64,000 nucleotides of DNA from an uncultured Clostridia bacterium (GCA_947305745.1 CAMZEH010000001.1:248001-312000), one strand, 5' to 3'. Shown: positions 26,737 through 36,607, counted from the stretch's first letter. The notes: generated from the sequence alone by a model not told the origin. Translations and numbers: made by a program.

Positions 26737-26759
26737 TGCTTGTATAGTGGGGGTATTTG

Positions 26760-27245
26760 ATGTCAGAAGAAAAGCCTGTGAGATCGCCGCGTTCATCTGT
26801 CGCTGAAGTTGTTTATGATATTGCAAAACCGCTTGCGGATGAGCTTGGCCTTGAGATATGGGATATTAAGTTCTTAAAAGAAGGCCCGAATCATATCTTG
26901 AGAATTTTCATAGATAAGTCCGAAGGTATAACGCTCGATGACTGCGAGGCGATGAGTAGAGCGATAGATGCACCGCTCGACGAGGCCGATCCGATTGCGG
27001 TTTCGTATTCTTTAGAAGTATGTTCGCCGGGCATCGACAGAGAGCTTACAAAAGACGAGCATTTTGGAAAATTCAAAGGCTACAATGTTAAAGTTCGGCT
27101 TGTGCGGCCAAACGATAACGGCGAAAAGGTTTTAGAAGGTGTTTTGGAAGATTTCGATAAAGAATTTATAAAAATTCAAACCGAAACCGAAAAAATATTA
27201 AATGTAGAAAGAAAAAACATATCACACATAAATTTAAATTACTAA
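26760..27245 (+). CDS. rimP: Ribosome maturation factor RimP
   Basis: A 161-residue RimP that helps assemble the 30S subunit. Family features: LADELGLEIWDIKFLKEGPNHILRIFIDK, then GITLDDCEAMSRAIDAPLDEADPI and the strongly conserved YSLEVCSPGIDRELT. The C-terminal SH3-like domain is present. ATG 26760 follows a GGGGG stretch. First gene of the rimP-nusA-ylxR-ylxQ-infB operon. Confidence 0.93.
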   Translation: MSEEKPVRSPRSSVAEVVYDIAKPLADELGLEIWDIKFLKEGPNHILRIFIDKSEGITLDDCEAMSRAIDAPLDEADPIAVSYSLEVCSPGIDRELTKDEHFGKFKGYNVKVRLVRPNDNGEKVLEGVLEDFDKEFIKIQTETEKILNVERKNISHINLNY

Positions 27246-27257
27246 AGGGGAATAAAA

Positions 27258-28307
27258 ATGGGAAACGAAATATTTGAAGCATTAAAACTTCTTGAAAAAG
27301 AGCGCGGAATTGCGATGGATTTTATGCTTGAAAAAATTAATAAAGCTATTGTCACGGCGTGTAAAAACAGTTATGACGGCAACGAACACGTAGAAGTCTT
27401 GATGGACGAAAAAACAGGTCTTTTCGAGGTAGATTTATATAAAACGGTTTGTGAGGAAGTGAACTTCCCGGGCAGAGAAATTTCGCTCGCGGACGCAAAG
27501 AAAATAAATAAAAAAGCAAAAGTCGGCGAAGAAGTAAAGATAGTTTTGGATACGAAAGAATTTGGAAGAATTGCCGCACAGACCGCAAGAAACATCATAA
27601 GGCAAGGCATTCGTGACGGCGAAAGAAGCCAGATAACAGCTGAGTTCCAAGGTAAGCAAAATCAGATAGTTAGCGCGTTAATCGAGCGTATTGATGAAAA
27701 AAGCGGAGCGTTTACACTTCGCATAGGCAAGGCTGAATCGACGCTTCCAAAAGGCGAGCAAATCGGTACGGAAAACGTCAAAGAGGGCGACCATATAAAA
27801 GTATATGTTTCTGACGTCCGAGTGAGCGAGAGAGGCCCGAAGATAATGATTTCCAGAACTCACCCGAATTTCGTTAGGAAGCTTTTCGAGAGCGAAATCC
27901 CCGAAATCAATGAAGGAATTGTCGAAATCAAAGCCGTTGCTCGTGAAGCGGGTTCCAGGACGAAAATTGCGCTGATGAGTAATAACCCTAGCGTAGATGC
28001 AATAGGTTCTTGTATAGGTTCGCATGGCAATAGACTTGGCACTGTCATGGAAGAACTCGGCGGAGAGAAGATAGATTTGATAGAATACAGCGAAGACCCT
28101 GCAAAATTTATAGCAGCGGCGCTTGCACCCGCTAACGTCTTGGGAGTGGAATTTGACGACGAGACTCCAAATTCATGCACAGCGACGGTCCCTGATAATC
28201 AGCTTTCGCTTTCAATTGGGAATAGAGGTCAGAACGTTAGATTGGCGGCGAGATTAACAGGCTATAAGATTGATATTCGCCCGGAAAGCGGTTTTTTCGG
28301 AGAGTAA
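27258..28307 (+). CDS. nusA: Transcription termination/antitermination protein NusA
   Basis: A 349-residue NusA. The N-terminal RNA polymerase-binding domain (1-125) is followed by an S1 domain (FQGKQNQIVSALIERIDEKSGAFTLRIG), and two KH domains with IGSCIGSHGNRLGTVMEELGGEKIDLIEY and LSIGNRGQNVRLAARLTGYKIDI. It lacks the C-terminal acidic repeats of enterobacteria, as is normal for Firmicutes. AAAGGGG precedes ATG 27258; 12 bases after rimP. Confidence 0.96.
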   Translation: MGNEIFEALKLLEKERGIAMDFMLEKINKAIVTACKNSYDGNEHVEVLMDEKTGLFEVDLYKTVCEEVNFPGREISLADAKKINKKAKVGEEVKIVLDTKEFGRIAAQTARNIIRQGIRDGERSQITAEFQGKQNQIVSALIERIDEKSGAFTLRIGKAESTLPKGEQIGTENVKEGDHIKVYVSDVRVSERGPKIMISRTHPNFVRKLFESEIPEINEGIVEIKAVAREAGSRTKIALMSNNPSVDAIGSCIGSHGNRLGTVMEELGGEKIDLIEYSEDPAKFIAAALAPANVLGVEFDDETPNSCTATVPDNQLSLSIGNRGQNVRLAARLTGYKIDIRPESGFFGE

Positions 28308-28329
28308 AATAAAACTAATGCAAAAGTGA

Positions 28330-28632
28330 GTGTTGCGATTGATTCCAAACAAAGTGCCTATAAGAAAGTGTATTGTTTGCTCGGCGCGTAAGCCCAAAGA
28401 GGAATTTTTAATGATAGTTCGTCCCGCAAAAAGTGAAAGTGGCGCAGAGATAAAAGTTATGAGCGGCGAGGATAGAAAATCGGGCCGTGGATATTATATT
28501 TGTAAAGACGCGAACTGTATAGCAAAGGCCAAAAAAACGCACCGAATTGAACGATTGCTTTCTAGAAAATATAAGTTTAAACCCGAACGTATTTATGAAC
28601 TGCTCGAAAAGGCGGTGCGCGGAAATGAATGA
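28330..28632 (+). CDS. ylxR: YlxR family RNA-binding protein (RnpM)
   Basis: A 100-residue YlxR-family protein, known as a nucleic-acid binder that modulates RNase P. Signatures: VPIRKCIVCSARKPKEEFLMIVR and GRGYYICKDANCIAKAKKTHRIER. The start is not clear: GTG 28330, TTG 28333 or TTG 28339 are possible, and all have weak sites, suggesting coupling to nusA. The 3' end overlaps ylxQ by 8 bases. Confidence 0.9.
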   Translation: MLRLIPNKVPIRKCIVCSARKPKEEFLMIVRPAKSESGAEIKVMSGEDRKSGRGYYICKDANCIAKAKKTHRIERLLSRKYKFKPERIYELLEKAVRGNE

Positions 28633-28969
28633 CAAATTTTTATCTTTTCTCGGTATCGCAAAGAAATCAAGGAGTCTAATTTTCGGCATGGACGAAGTGA
28701 AATCAAAGCTTCTTGGCGGCGATATCTGTTTGGTACTGGTAACCGCGGACATTTCAGAAAATTCACTTAGTAAAGTAAAATCATTCGTAACCGAAAAATG
28801 CAGCGAAATCAGTTTGATAAAGTTAGACTACACCAAAGATGATATAGAAAAAATCACAGGCAAATACGCAGCCGTTATAGGCGTTTCAGATATAAATATC
28901 GCACGAAAAATAAGCTTGATTTTAGAGCAAAAATCCGAAAGGAATGATGTATATAATGATAAAATATAG
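28625..28969 (+). CDS. ylxQ: L7Ae-family ribosomal protein YlxQ
   Basis: A 114-residue L7Ae/L30e/Gadd45-like RNA-binding protein. Features: [25 protein letters not shown], then [16 protein letters not shown] and [17 protein letters not shown]. The start ATG 28625 lies inside the end of ylxR, with GCGCGGAA before it. Fixed position between ylxR and infB as in most Firmicutes. Confidence 0.9.
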   Translation: MNDKFLSFLGIAKKSRSLIFGMDEVKSKLLGGDICLVLVTADISENSLSKVKSFVTEKCSEISLIKLDYTKDDIEKITGKYAAVIGVSDINIARKISLILEQKSERNDVYNDKI

Positions 28970-31367
28970 AGTGCATGAAGTGGCGAAAGACTTGGGAGTG
29001 CCGAGTAAAGATGTGATAGCGCTTTTGATGGATTATACCGGAGAAGAAAGAAAGCACATGACGGCTTTGACCGACGACGAGCTTAATATTGTCTTGGAAT
29101 ATTATACGCAGAAAAATCAAGTAGAAAGTTTTGATGCGTACTTTGCCTCAAAGAAAGAGACGAAACCCGAAGAAAAACCAAAGCCTGCCGAAAAGAAAGA
29201 AATTAGGAAAGCATCCGCGGCTAAAGAGATGGCTAAAAACAAACCCGAAACCGCAAAAAATCAAAAAGAAACGGTGCCTGCAAAAAAGCCGATTCATAAG
29301 CCAAAACCGGCAGTTAAAAAAGATGAATTTAAGAGCAAAATCATTCTTACGGGCAGCAAAACTGTAGAAAACAATAAAATTAAAGAAGACGAAGCAAACG
29401 AAGGCGTCGTAATCAATACAAGAACCGAAAACGTGAATATTGATAAGTATAATGAAAAATACGATAGAATTGCTTCTGAGAAGATGAGGACAGATAATAC
29501 AGTTGGTAAGCAAAAGATAGTCCAAAAATCGCAGCAGAGGAATAAATTCAAGAGCGCCAAGAGGGAGACTGAGGCCGAGCGTTTAAAGAGAATTGCCGAA
29601 GAGAGAAAGGCCAAACCTTTAACTGTTTTGATCCCCGATGAAATCACAGTCGGAGAGCTTGCCAGCAGACTCAAAGCCACGGCGGCAGAAGTCATCAAAA
29701 AGCTCATGGTAATGGGTACAATGGCTTCGATTAACGATAATATAGATTTCGATACCGCAAGCCTTGTTGCGATGGAATTCCACGCAAAAGTAGAAAAAGA
29801 AGAAGTTGTAACAATCGAAGAAATGATTATCGACGACCATGAAGACGAAGAGAAAGACCTCGTTACAAGAGCGCCCGTGGTAGTAGTCATGGGGCACGTT
29901 GACCATGGTAAAACTTCGCTTTTGGACGCCATACGTCACGCCGATGTAACATCGACCGAAGCGGGCGGAATTACTCAGCATATCGGCGCGTATAGAATAA
30001 AAATCAAAGATAGAGATATAACATTTTTAGATACTCCGGGGCACGAGGCGTTTACAACAATGCGTGCCAGAGGTGCGCAGATTACAGACATAGCGATTTT
30101 GGTAGTTGCAGCTGATGACGGAATTAAACCGCAGACGGTGGAGGCTATCAATCACGCAAAAGCGGCGGGCGTTTCGATGGTAGTCGCGATAAACAAAATG
30201 GATAAAGAGGGCGCAAACCCCGAACGCGTACTCCAGCAGCTCACAGAATATGAGATTTTGCCAGAGGCATGGGGCGGAGACACGCCTTGTATAGAAGTTT
30301 CGGCAAAGACAAAACAAGGCATCGAAGAACTTTTGGAAATGGTTCTGCTTGTTGCGGACGTAAAAGAGCTTAAGGCTAACCCGAACCGCAGAGCAAAAGG
30401 TACTGTAATAGAAGCAAGGCTCGATAAAGGTCGTGGACCCGTTGCAACCATTCTCGTTCAAAACGGAACGCTGAATTCAGGCGATATAGTTGTTGCAGGT
30501 ACGGCAGTAGGTAGAGTCCGTGCGATGACGAATGATAAGGGCGAAAAAGTAAAATCCGCAGGGCCGTCGGTTCCGGTTGAGATTACAGGTCTGGATACAG
30601 TCCCGAGCGGCGGAGATGTAGTCAACGCCGTTTCGGACGAAAAATTAGCACGTCAGCTGGTTGAGCAGCGTAGGAACAGCGAAAAAGAAGCACTGTTTAA
30701 CAGTCAGGCGAAAGTAACGCTTGATAATCTTTTCGATCAGATGAAACTGGGCGATGTTAAAGAGCTTAAAGTCATAGTAAAGGGCGACGTCCAAGGCTCC
30801 GTTGAGGCGGTTAAACAGTCTCTTGAAAAGCTTTCCACGCCCGAAGTCAGAGTTCATGTTATACACGGCGCAGTCGGTGCGATTAATGAATCCGACGTAA
30901 TGCTTGCAAACGCTTCAAATGCGATTATAGTCGGATTCAACGTAAGACCTGAACCCGACGCTGCAGAATCGGCCAAACGCCACGGCGTAGATATGCGTCT
31001 TTATAGGATTATCTACGAGTGTATAGAAGAAATTTCATCGGCCATGAAAGGTATGCTCGCGCCGAAATTCCGTGAGGTACAGCTTGGGCGTGCAGAATGC
31101 CGTGAAGTGTATAAAATTTCGAGCGTAGGTACGATTGCAGGTTGCTATATACTTTCCGGAAAAGTTACCAGAAGCGCTAAAATCCGCGTCGTACGTGATG
31201 GTATCGTAATAGCTGAAGATGAAATTTCATCGCTCAGACGTTTTAAAGATGACGCGAAAGAAGTTGCGCAAGGTTTTGAGTGTGGTATCGGGCTTGAAAA
31301 CTTTAATGATATCAAAGTCGGAGACGTTTTCGAGGCATTCACTATGGAAGAATATAGGGAAGAATAA
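28956..31367 (+). CDS. infB: Translation initiation factor IF-2
   Basis: The GTPase that brings initiator tRNA to the ribosome, about 803 residues. The order is an N-terminal IF2N module ([21 protein letters not shown]), a Lys/Glu/Pro/Ala-rich linker (about 60-190), a second IF2N ([21 protein letters not shown]), then the G domain with [20 protein letters not shown] and SAK, followed by domains II-IV. ATG 28956 gives the family's typical MIKYRVHE start; ATG 28944 or 28947 lies closer to the AAAGGA site and may be used. It overlaps the end of ylxQ. Confidence 0.96.
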   Translation: MIKYRVHEVAKDLGVPSKDVIALLMDYTGEERKHMTALTDDELNIVLEYYTQKNQVESFDAYFASKKETKPEEKPKPAEKKEIRKASAAKEMAKNKPETAKNQKETVPAKKPIHKPKPAVKKDEFKSKIILTGSKTVENNKIKEDEANEGVVINTRTENVNIDKYNEKYDRIASEKMRTDNTVGKQKIVQKSQQRNKFKSAKRETEAERLKRIAEERKAKPLTVLIPDEITVGELASRLKATAAEVIKKLMVMGTMASINDNIDFDTASLVAMEFHAKVEKEEVVTIEEMIIDDHEDEEKDLVTRAPVVVVMGHVDHGKTSLLDAIRHADVTSTEAGGITQHIGAYRIKIKDRDITFLDTPGHEAFTTMRARGAQITDIAILVVAADDGIKPQTVEAINHAKAAGVSMVVAINKMDKEGANPERVLQQLTEYEILPEAWGGDTPCIEVSAKTKQGIEELLEMVLLVADVKELKANPNRRAKGTVIEARLDKGRGPVATILVQNGTLNSGDIVVAGTAVGRVRAMTNDKGEKVKSAGPSVPVEITGLDTVPSGGDVVNAVSDEKLARQLVEQRRNSEKEALFNSQAKVTLDNLFDQMKLGDVKELKVIVKGDVQGSVEAVKQSLEKLSTPEVRVHVIHGAVGAINESDVMLANASNAIIVGFNVRPEPDAAESAKRHGVDMRLYRIIYECIEEISSAMKGMLAPKFREVQLGRAECREVYKISSVGTIAGCYILSGKVTRSAKIRVVRDGIVIAEDEISSLRRFKDDAKEVAQGFECGIGLENFNDIKVGDVFEAFTMEEYREE

Positions 31368-31382
31368 AGGAGTTTTTGAAGT

Positions 31383-31769
31383 ATGCCAAATCATAGAGCG
31401 CAGCACAGTACAGAGAGCATTAAGCGTGAAATAACGGCGATAGTCGGTGAACTTAAGGATCCCCGTTTAAAGGACGGTTTTGTAAGCATTTTAAAAATTT
31501 CTTCAAGCGATAAATCCGGTTCAGGGCTAAAGATTTTTGTCAGCGCGCTCGAAGGTATGGATAAGGCGAAAGAGGCGGCGGAGTGTATGCAGTCTGCCGC
31601 AGGCTATATCAGGAAAGAGCTTGGCAGTAGGCTTCATATCCGATACGTGCCGAGTCTCAGGTTCATCGCGACGGATGCGCTTGAATACGCTGCAGATATT
31701 TCAAAAAAGATAGATGAAGTCATGCAAAATCAGTCTGTCGGTGAAGAAAATAATAATTTAGGAGAATGA
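31383..31769 (+). CDS. rbfA: Ribosome-binding factor A
   Basis: A 128-residue RbfA, a cold-shock 30S maturation factor with a KH-like fold. Features: RAQHSTESIKREITAIVGELKDPRL at the N-terminus, then VSALEGMDKAKEAAECMQSAAGYIRKELGSRLHIRYVPSLRFIAT. AAAGGAG precedes ATG 31383. It is followed 3 bases later by nrnA. Confidence 0.94.
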   Translation: MPNHRAQHSTESIKREITAIVGELKDPRLKDGFVSILKISSSDKSGSGLKIFVSALEGMDKAKEAAECMQSAAGYIRKELGSRLHIRYVPSLRFIATDALEYAADISKKIDEVMQNQSVGEENNNLGE

Positions 31770-31772
31770 AAA

Positions 31773-32720
31773 ATGGAATCTTTATCTTCACTCGTTAAAA
31801 ATATAAAAGATAAGGATTTCTTTTGTATTTTGACGCATAATTACCCCGACGGCGACGCGGTTGGCTCTGCGCTGGGTCTTTGCCGAGCTTTGCAAAAAAT
31901 CGGTAAGCGCGCGAAAGTTAATTTTGGCTGCAAAATTCCCGAAAAGTTTGAGTTTTTGTTCAGCTGTACCACGCAAGATGATTTTAAACCTCAGAACTAT
32001 ATATCTGTTGACCTTGCCGATACAGATTTGCTCCACAAAAGCGTAAAAGATTTGTCCAAATGTATAGATTTTTGTATTGACCACCATAAATCGAATAAAA
32101 ATTACGCAAAAAAAACTTTTGTGGACGCGAATTCTGCGGCAAATTGCGAGATAATTTTCGAAATGCTCGGCGAACTTGGTTGCGGGTTGGATAGAGAATT
32201 GGCGGAGTGCCTTTATGTAGGCATAGCTACGGATACCGGCGGATTTATGTACTCAAACGTAACTGCTCGCACGCATAGAATTGTTTCGGAACTTCTTAAA
32301 GCGGGTATTGATGCAGGAAAAATTAACGAAAAAATGTTTATTATCGAGCCGAAAAAGCATTTTGAACTCAAGAAAATTATATATAATAATTTGAAATTTT
32401 ATTTTGACGATAAACTGGCAATAACGTATATAACGTTGGAAGAGATGGCGAGAAACGGCATTACAGATAATGAGCTTGACGGCATAGCATCAATTCCGAT
32501 AAAAATCGAGGGCGTGGAGATGGGCATCACCGTGCGAGAAAAACCGGATGGTACTTGTAAAGTTTCGGTGCGTACTCGCAGCGAAATAGATGCGGATGAA
32601 TTTTCCGAAATTTTCGGCGGAGGCGGACATAATCGTGCGGGAGGTTTTACTATTGCCGGGAACGCATCGGAGGCTGTCGAAGAAATCAAAAAAACTGTTG
32701 TGAATTTTGCAAGGTGGTAA
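31773..32720 (+). CDS. nrnA: DHH-family nanoRNase/pAp phosphatase NrnA
   Basis: A 315-residue DHH/DHHA1 phosphoesterase that degrades nanoRNA and 3'-phosphoadenosine 5'-phosphate. Metal-binding motifs are all visible: HNYPDGDAVGSALGL (residue ~21), the DHH triad CIDHHKSN (~103), ATDTGGFMYSN, and the DHHA1 substrate motif GGGGHNRAGGF near the C-terminus. It sits between rbfA and truB as in other Clostridia. Confidence 0.93.
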   Translation: MESLSSLVKNIKDKDFFCILTHNYPDGDAVGSALGLCRALQKIGKRAKVNFGCKIPEKFEFLFSCTTQDDFKPQNYISVDLADTDLLHKSVKDLSKCIDFCIDHHKSNKNYAKKTFVDANSAANCEIIFEMLGELGCGLDRELAECLYVGIATDTGGFMYSNVTARTHRIVSELLKAGIDAGKINEKMFIIEPKKHFELKKIIYNNLKFYFDDKLAITYITLEEMARNGITDNELDGIASIPIKIEGVEMGITVREKPDGTCKVSVRTRSEIDADEFSEIFGGGGHNRAGGFTIAGNASEAVEEIKKTVVNFARW

Positions 32721-32722
32721 AC

Positions 32723-33619
32723 GTGAATGGAATAATCATCGTGGATAAGCCAAAGGATTTCACATCTTTTGATGTGATTGCCAAATTGCGCCGAAAATTA
32801 GGGCAAAGAAAAATAGGCCATATGGGTACGCTGGATCCTATGGCTACGGGTGTTTTGCCTGTTTTACTGGGTGATACGGCAAAATTTCAAATTTTTGCCC
32901 CCGATAATGATAAATCTTATACGGCAAAGATGAAGTTCGGCATCACGACCGACACTCTCGACATAACCGGTCAAGTAATTTCCGAGCAAAAAAGTGAAAT
33001 TAAAGAGCAAGATTTAGAAAGAGTTTTGAATTCATTCTTGGGCGAAATTTACCAAATCCCTCCGATGTTTTCCGCCATAAAAAAAGGCGGCGTCAAGCTT
33101 TGCGATTTGGCACGCAAAGGTATATCGATAGATAGGGGAAAGCGGAAAGTATTAATAAATGACATTAAAATTTTAAATTTTGACTTTGAAAATCAAGAAG
33201 TGGAGATAGCGGTCGACTGCTCACAAGGCACATATATTCGCACTCTTTGCGATGATATCGGTAAGGCTCTCGGCTGTGGGGCTACTGTTTCCGGACTTCG
33301 CAGGACGGCCTCAAACGGCTTTAGCGAGCATGATGCGGTGCCTCTTGCGAAAATTATAGATATGGACATTGATAGTATTTATCAAGAATGCATTTTGCCG
33401 ACCGAAAGATTGTTTGAGAATTTTCCTGTAGCGCAGGTAACTTCGGCTCAATCGATAAGATTTAAAAATGGCGGTTCTCTGGCCATAGAACGAGTAAAAT
33501 TTAGTGATTTACCGCAAGGTGATAGAGTTTATCAAGTATATTGTGAAAGGAAATTCATAGGGCTCGGCAAGATTGATGAAAAAAATATTGAATTAAAAGT
33601 TTTGAAATGTTTAAAGTGA
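32723..33619 (+). CDS. truB: tRNA pseudouridine-55 synthase TruB
   Basis: A 298-residue TruB that makes pseudouridine 55 in the T-loop of tRNAs. The catalytic Asp lies in GHMGTLDPMATGVLPV; the other conserved parts are YTAKMKFGITTDTLD, FLGEIYQIPPMFSAIK and CSQGTYIRTLCDDIG. I prefer GTG 32723 (giving MNGIIIVDKP, with AAGGTGG 7 bases upstream) to a more distal GTG. A PUA-like C-terminal part is present. Confidence 0.94.
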   Translation: MNGIIIVDKPKDFTSFDVIAKLRRKLGQRKIGHMGTLDPMATGVLPVLLGDTAKFQIFAPDNDKSYTAKMKFGITTDTLDITGQVISEQKSEIKEQDLERVLNSFLGEIYQIPPMFSAIKKGGVKLCDLARKGISIDRGKRKVLINDIKILNFDFENQEVEIAVDCSQGTYIRTLCDDIGKALGCGATVSGLRRTASNGFSEHDAVPLAKIIDMDIDSIYQECILPTERLFENFPVAQVTSAQSIRFKNGGSLAIERVKFSDLPQGDRVYQVYCERKFIGLGKIDEKNIELKVLKCLK

Positions 33620-33635
33620 AAATCGAGTGATAAAA

Positions 33636-34181
33636 ATGGAAGTTTACTATAATTTGGAAAAATCGGTAAATCCCAAAGCGATTGCGCTCGGATTTTTTGA
33701 TGGAGTTCATATTGCGCATCAAAAAATAATAGAAAAAACAGTTGAATACTCAAAAAATGGAACGGAACCGTGTGTTTTGACTTTTTTACAAAACCCTCGG
33801 TCGATTGTTGAAAACATAAAACTAAATTTAATAACTACAAACGATCAAAAATTAAAAATTATGGAAAATATGGGTATCCAGTCGGTTTATATGTTGGATT
33901 TCAACAGTGTCAGAGATTTGTCGCCCGAAGATTTTGTGGCTAAAATTCTACATAATATTTTGAATGCAAAAGCTGTTTTTTGCGGATTTAATTATCGTTT
34001 TGGCAAGAACCATGTGGGAGACGTCAATAGACTTAAAAAGCTTTGCGAAAGATGCGATATAGAAGTGTTTGTAGAGCCCGCGGTGACGTACGAAAGCAAG
34101 CCGATAAGCTCAACTAGGATACGAAGCGTGATCAAGAGTAAGGATTTTAAATCGGCAGAAATTATGTTGGCAGGAAGATAA
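33636..34181 (+). CDS. ribF: RibF lacking its riboflavin-kinase domain
   Basis: A 181-residue protein containing the FMN adenylyltransferase half of RibF: AIALGFFDGVHIAHQKIIE (nucleotide-binding HIGH-like motif), PRSIV, LDFNSVRDLSPEDFV, CGFNYRFGKNHVGDV and the closing ISSTRIRSVIKS. Usual RibF is about 300 residues; here the frame ends at the sequence EIMLAGR, where the riboflavin kinase domain should begin. Neither the rest of ribF nor rpsO follows. The adenylyltransferase could still use FMN made elsewhere, but the cell would need another source of FMN. It may also be a decaying gene. Confidence 0.85.
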   Translation: MEVYYNLEKSVNPKAIALGFFDGVHIAHQKIIEKTVEYSKNGTEPCVLTFLQNPRSIVENIKLNLITTNDQKLKIMENMGIQSVYMLDFNSVRDLSPEDFVAKILHNILNAKAVFCGFNYRFGKNHVGDVNRLKKLCERCDIEVFVEPAVTYESKPISSTRIRSVIKSKDFKSAEIMLAGR

Positions 34182-34229
34182 GTAAAAACGAAGGAAGGCG
34201 CACCGTAGCTGAAGGAGGTGGTAGACTAT

Positions 34230-34883
34230 ATGAAATATGGGAAAATACCAAACCCAAACACAATTTATCCAATACCTGGATACGATAAGGAGATTTATGT
34301 TAAACCAACTGTTACAAATAAGAACATAATAGTTGGAGATTTTACCTACATAGCGGATTCGGAATTTGAAAGCTATGTCACACATCATTATGATTTTAAT
34401 GACGATAGGTTAATAATAGGGAAGTTTTGCCAAATAGCATCAGGTGTGGAATTTGTAATGAATGGCGCCAATCATCAAATGAACGCCGTTTCAACATTCC
34501 CTTTTTATACATTGGAAGGTTGGGAACAAAATCCACCGTTAGCAGAAGACTTGCCGTTAAAAGGTGACACGGTTATTGGCAATGATGTGTGGATAGGGCA
34601 AAATTCAACTATATTACCGGGCGTGCATATCGGAGACGGAGCGATAATCGGAGCAAATAGTGTCGTGGGTAGCAGTGTCGATCCATATACTATTGTGGCA
34701 GGTAATCCGGCCAGGCTAATAAGGAAGAGATTCAGCGATAAACTAATTAAAATATTGGAAGAATTGAGGTGGTGGGATTTAAGTGTCGAAGAAATCAATG
34801 GGCTAATCCCAACACTAACTTCAAGCAATTTAAAAAAAGTTGAAGAAGATTTGGATAAAAGAGTTACAGCCAAAATATCATGA
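34230..34883 (+). CDS. Vat-like xenobiotic/streptogramin acetyltransferase
   Basis: A 217-residue acyltransferase of the left-handed beta-helix (hexapeptide) class, Vat/CatB type, which acetylates antibiotics such as streptogramin A. Visible are PNPNTIYPIPGY, the catalytic-His stretch GKFCQIASGVEFVMNGANHQMN, and hexapeptide turns TVIGNDVWIGQNSTILPGVHIGDGAIIGANSVV ended by IVAGNPARLIRKRF. ATG 34230 follows GAAGGAGG. It stands where rpsO usually follows ribF and is ended by its own terminator, so it looks acquired. Substrate is unknown. Confidence 0.85.
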   Translation: MKYGKIPNPNTIYPIPGYDKEIYVKPTVTNKNIIVGDFTYIADSEFESYVTHHYDFNDDRLIIGKFCQIASGVEFVMNGANHQMNAVSTFPFYTLEGWEQNPPLAEDLPLKGDTVIGNDVWIGQNSTILPGVHIGDGAIIGANSVVGSSVDPYTIVAGNPARLIRKRFSDKLIKILEELRWWDLSVEEINGLIPTLTSSNLKKVEEDLDKRVTAKIS

Positions 34884-34891
34884 TTAATCAA

Positions 34892-34925
34892 AAAGAGTCC
34901 TGCAATATAGGACTCTTTTTATTTT
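34892..34925 (+). terminator. Intrinsic terminator after the acetyltransferase gene
   Basis: AAAGAGTCC (34892-34900) pairs with GGACTCTTT (34910-34918), then T-run. Confidence 0.88.
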
Positions 34926-34957
34926 TATTATCAAAGATAACGTATGGGGACTAAAGA

Positions 34958-36499
34958 TTAGCTGTTTTGTTTTGAAACTTTTTCCTCATATCTCGGACTG
35001 AGTTTAACTACAGAAACGATCCAGCCGGCAACAGTTACTATAAATATCGGTATTATCGTGTACAAATGCGCAGAGATTTTACTTCCTACGGCTAAAATAT
35101 TCGTTAAGAAAGCATTGATGAGTGCCGAGCCGGCTTTTCCACCTCTGCCTGAAATAACCTCGACCGCTGCTTGTCCTTTAGTTTTAGTATCGACATCGAG
35201 TGGACGATAGGCCATGTTTTTCGTGGCATCAAACAAAGAATATTTCGTACTGCGGATAAGCGCCACAACAATTAGCCCTATCCACGCCGAAGCAATGCTA
35301 ATCGGCATGCCGTAAAAGTCCGGTTGCCCGTTATTTGCATAAAAGCTTAATCCGAAAAACAAAAGGCCGAAAATAAGCATAATAACTGGAGTGACACCTG
35401 CGCAAAACCTCCAGCTCAGCTTTCTAATCATGTAAGTGCTGAGAATTGTTATACATATCGTTGAAATCCCCACAATTACCGACTGCTTGCCCATCATAGC
35501 GGCATATCTGTTCGGGTCGGGGAATGCGTATCTGAGCTGAGCCTTCCAAACGGTTTCCAATAAGTTGTCGGCAATCCCGTAAGTTAAAACGAGCAGTGCC
35601 ATAAGAGCTATGTACGGCTCTTTTATGAGCATTTTTATCCCTTCGCAAACATCAATATTATTCTTTTTATGCATTTTTTTGGATGGCAATCTGAACTGAA
35701 CCGGGTCGCAGTATTGCGGGTCAGGTACAATAACTGCATTTATGTAGTAAAATATTATCATGGTTGTGATTGCGAACAAAATGCAAAGGCTGATGAGTAT
35801 TTGTACGTTTCGCTCGAATTCGGCTCCGCTCGCTTTGGACATAGCGCTCAGCACTCCGCCCGAAAGTATCACGCCGATGCTCGAAATGAGCGAATAAAGT
35901 GCATAAAATCTCTTGGCTTCGTTTTCTTTTGTGATTCTGTTTGCGAATTGCCAAAAAAGTGACGAAAGCGCGATTGTGCTCCATATTTCGGATACAACAT
36001 AAAAAAGTGTATAGCACCAGTTAGTGAAACACGGAATCGTATAATGTAGAAAGTCAGGCAGTATTTCTTGCAAATGACGCACCGTTGCTTCGTTTGCGTG
36101 CAAAACGTTTACGTTCGGCAAAAGAAGAAACAAAAATACCATGTAGAAAGCGACAAAGAGAGATATCATTATGTAAAATGTTTTTGTGCTTCCGAACCTA
36201 TTTATAAAAAATGTAAACAACATCACGGCAAAAAATGCTGCAGGCATAACGAAAAATAGCTTTAAAACAGGCATAAGTTCCGTTCCGCCGCAAATTGCAT
36301 AGTGTTGTATAAAAGTATCTTTTAAATTACGTACCATGGCATAAACAAACAGTATGCAGAACATAAGCATACTCATTGGTAAGAATTTTTTAAGTTCATA
36401 AGCGTGTATTGGCCAGAAAATTTGCTGAAATTTGTTAAATCCGTTCGAATCTGTGCGAGGTTGTGTGTCTTCGTTCATTTTGGACGATTTCCCTTTCAT
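34958..36499 (-). CDS. ATP/ADP translocase of the NTT (TLC) family
   Basis: A 513-residue, probably 12-span membrane carrier. It matches the nucleotide transporters of Rickettsia, Chlamydia and plastids: FWPIHAYELKKFLPMS, LFWQFANRITKENEAKRFYAL, KYSLFDATKNMAYRPLD and KGQAAVEVISGRGGKAGSA are near-identical to the family. The four charged residues needed for ATP/ADP exchange align here: Lys60 (RNLKDT), Glu171 (SEIWS), Glu315 (LLETVW) and Lys441 (TKGQAA). In known cases it imports host ATP in exchange for ADP, so the bacterium parasitises or shares the host's energy. Transport class (ATP/ADP or a different nucleotide) needs testing. It is convergent with the Vat-like gene. The family is not native to Firmicutes, so gene transfer is likely. 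Confidence 0.95.
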   Translation of the reverse strand: MKGKSSKMNEDTQPRTDSNGFNKFQQIFWPIHAYELKKFLPMSMLMFCILFVYAMVRNLKDTFIQHYAICGGTELMPVLKLFFVMPAAFFAVMLFTFFINRFGSTKTFYIMISLFVAFYMVFLFLLLPNVNVLHANEATVRHLQEILPDFLHYTIPCFTNWCYTLFYVVSEIWSTIALSSLFWQFANRITKENEAKRFYALYSLISSIGVILSGGVLSAMSKASGAEFERNVQILISLCILFAITTMIIFYYINAVIVPDPQYCDPVQFRLPSKKMHKKNNIDVCEGIKMLIKEPYIALMALLVLTYGIADNLLETVWKAQLRYAFPDPNRYAAMMGKQSVIVGISTICITILSTYMIRKLSWRFCAGVTPVIMLIFGLLFFGLSFYANNGQPDFYGMPISIASAWIGLIVVALIRSTKYSLFDATKNMAYRPLDVDTKTKGQAAVEVISGRGGKAGSALINAFLTNILAVGSKISAHLYTIIPIFIVTVAGWIVSVVKLSPRYEEKVSKQNS

Positions 36500-36607
36500 A
36501 ACTTTAGTGACATATAGTAAATACGCGCAATTTTTGGGTTGGATATTTCTCGCATCACATCCTCTTTGGATTTTTACTTATAAAACGCTGTAAAAAAGAA
36601 AAAATAC

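Noticed and set aside
29294..29932. Minus-strand open frame of 212 codons opposite infB
   Set aside because: Low-complexity Ser/Ile/Leu run caused by the Lys/Glu-rich linker of IF-2 on the other strand.
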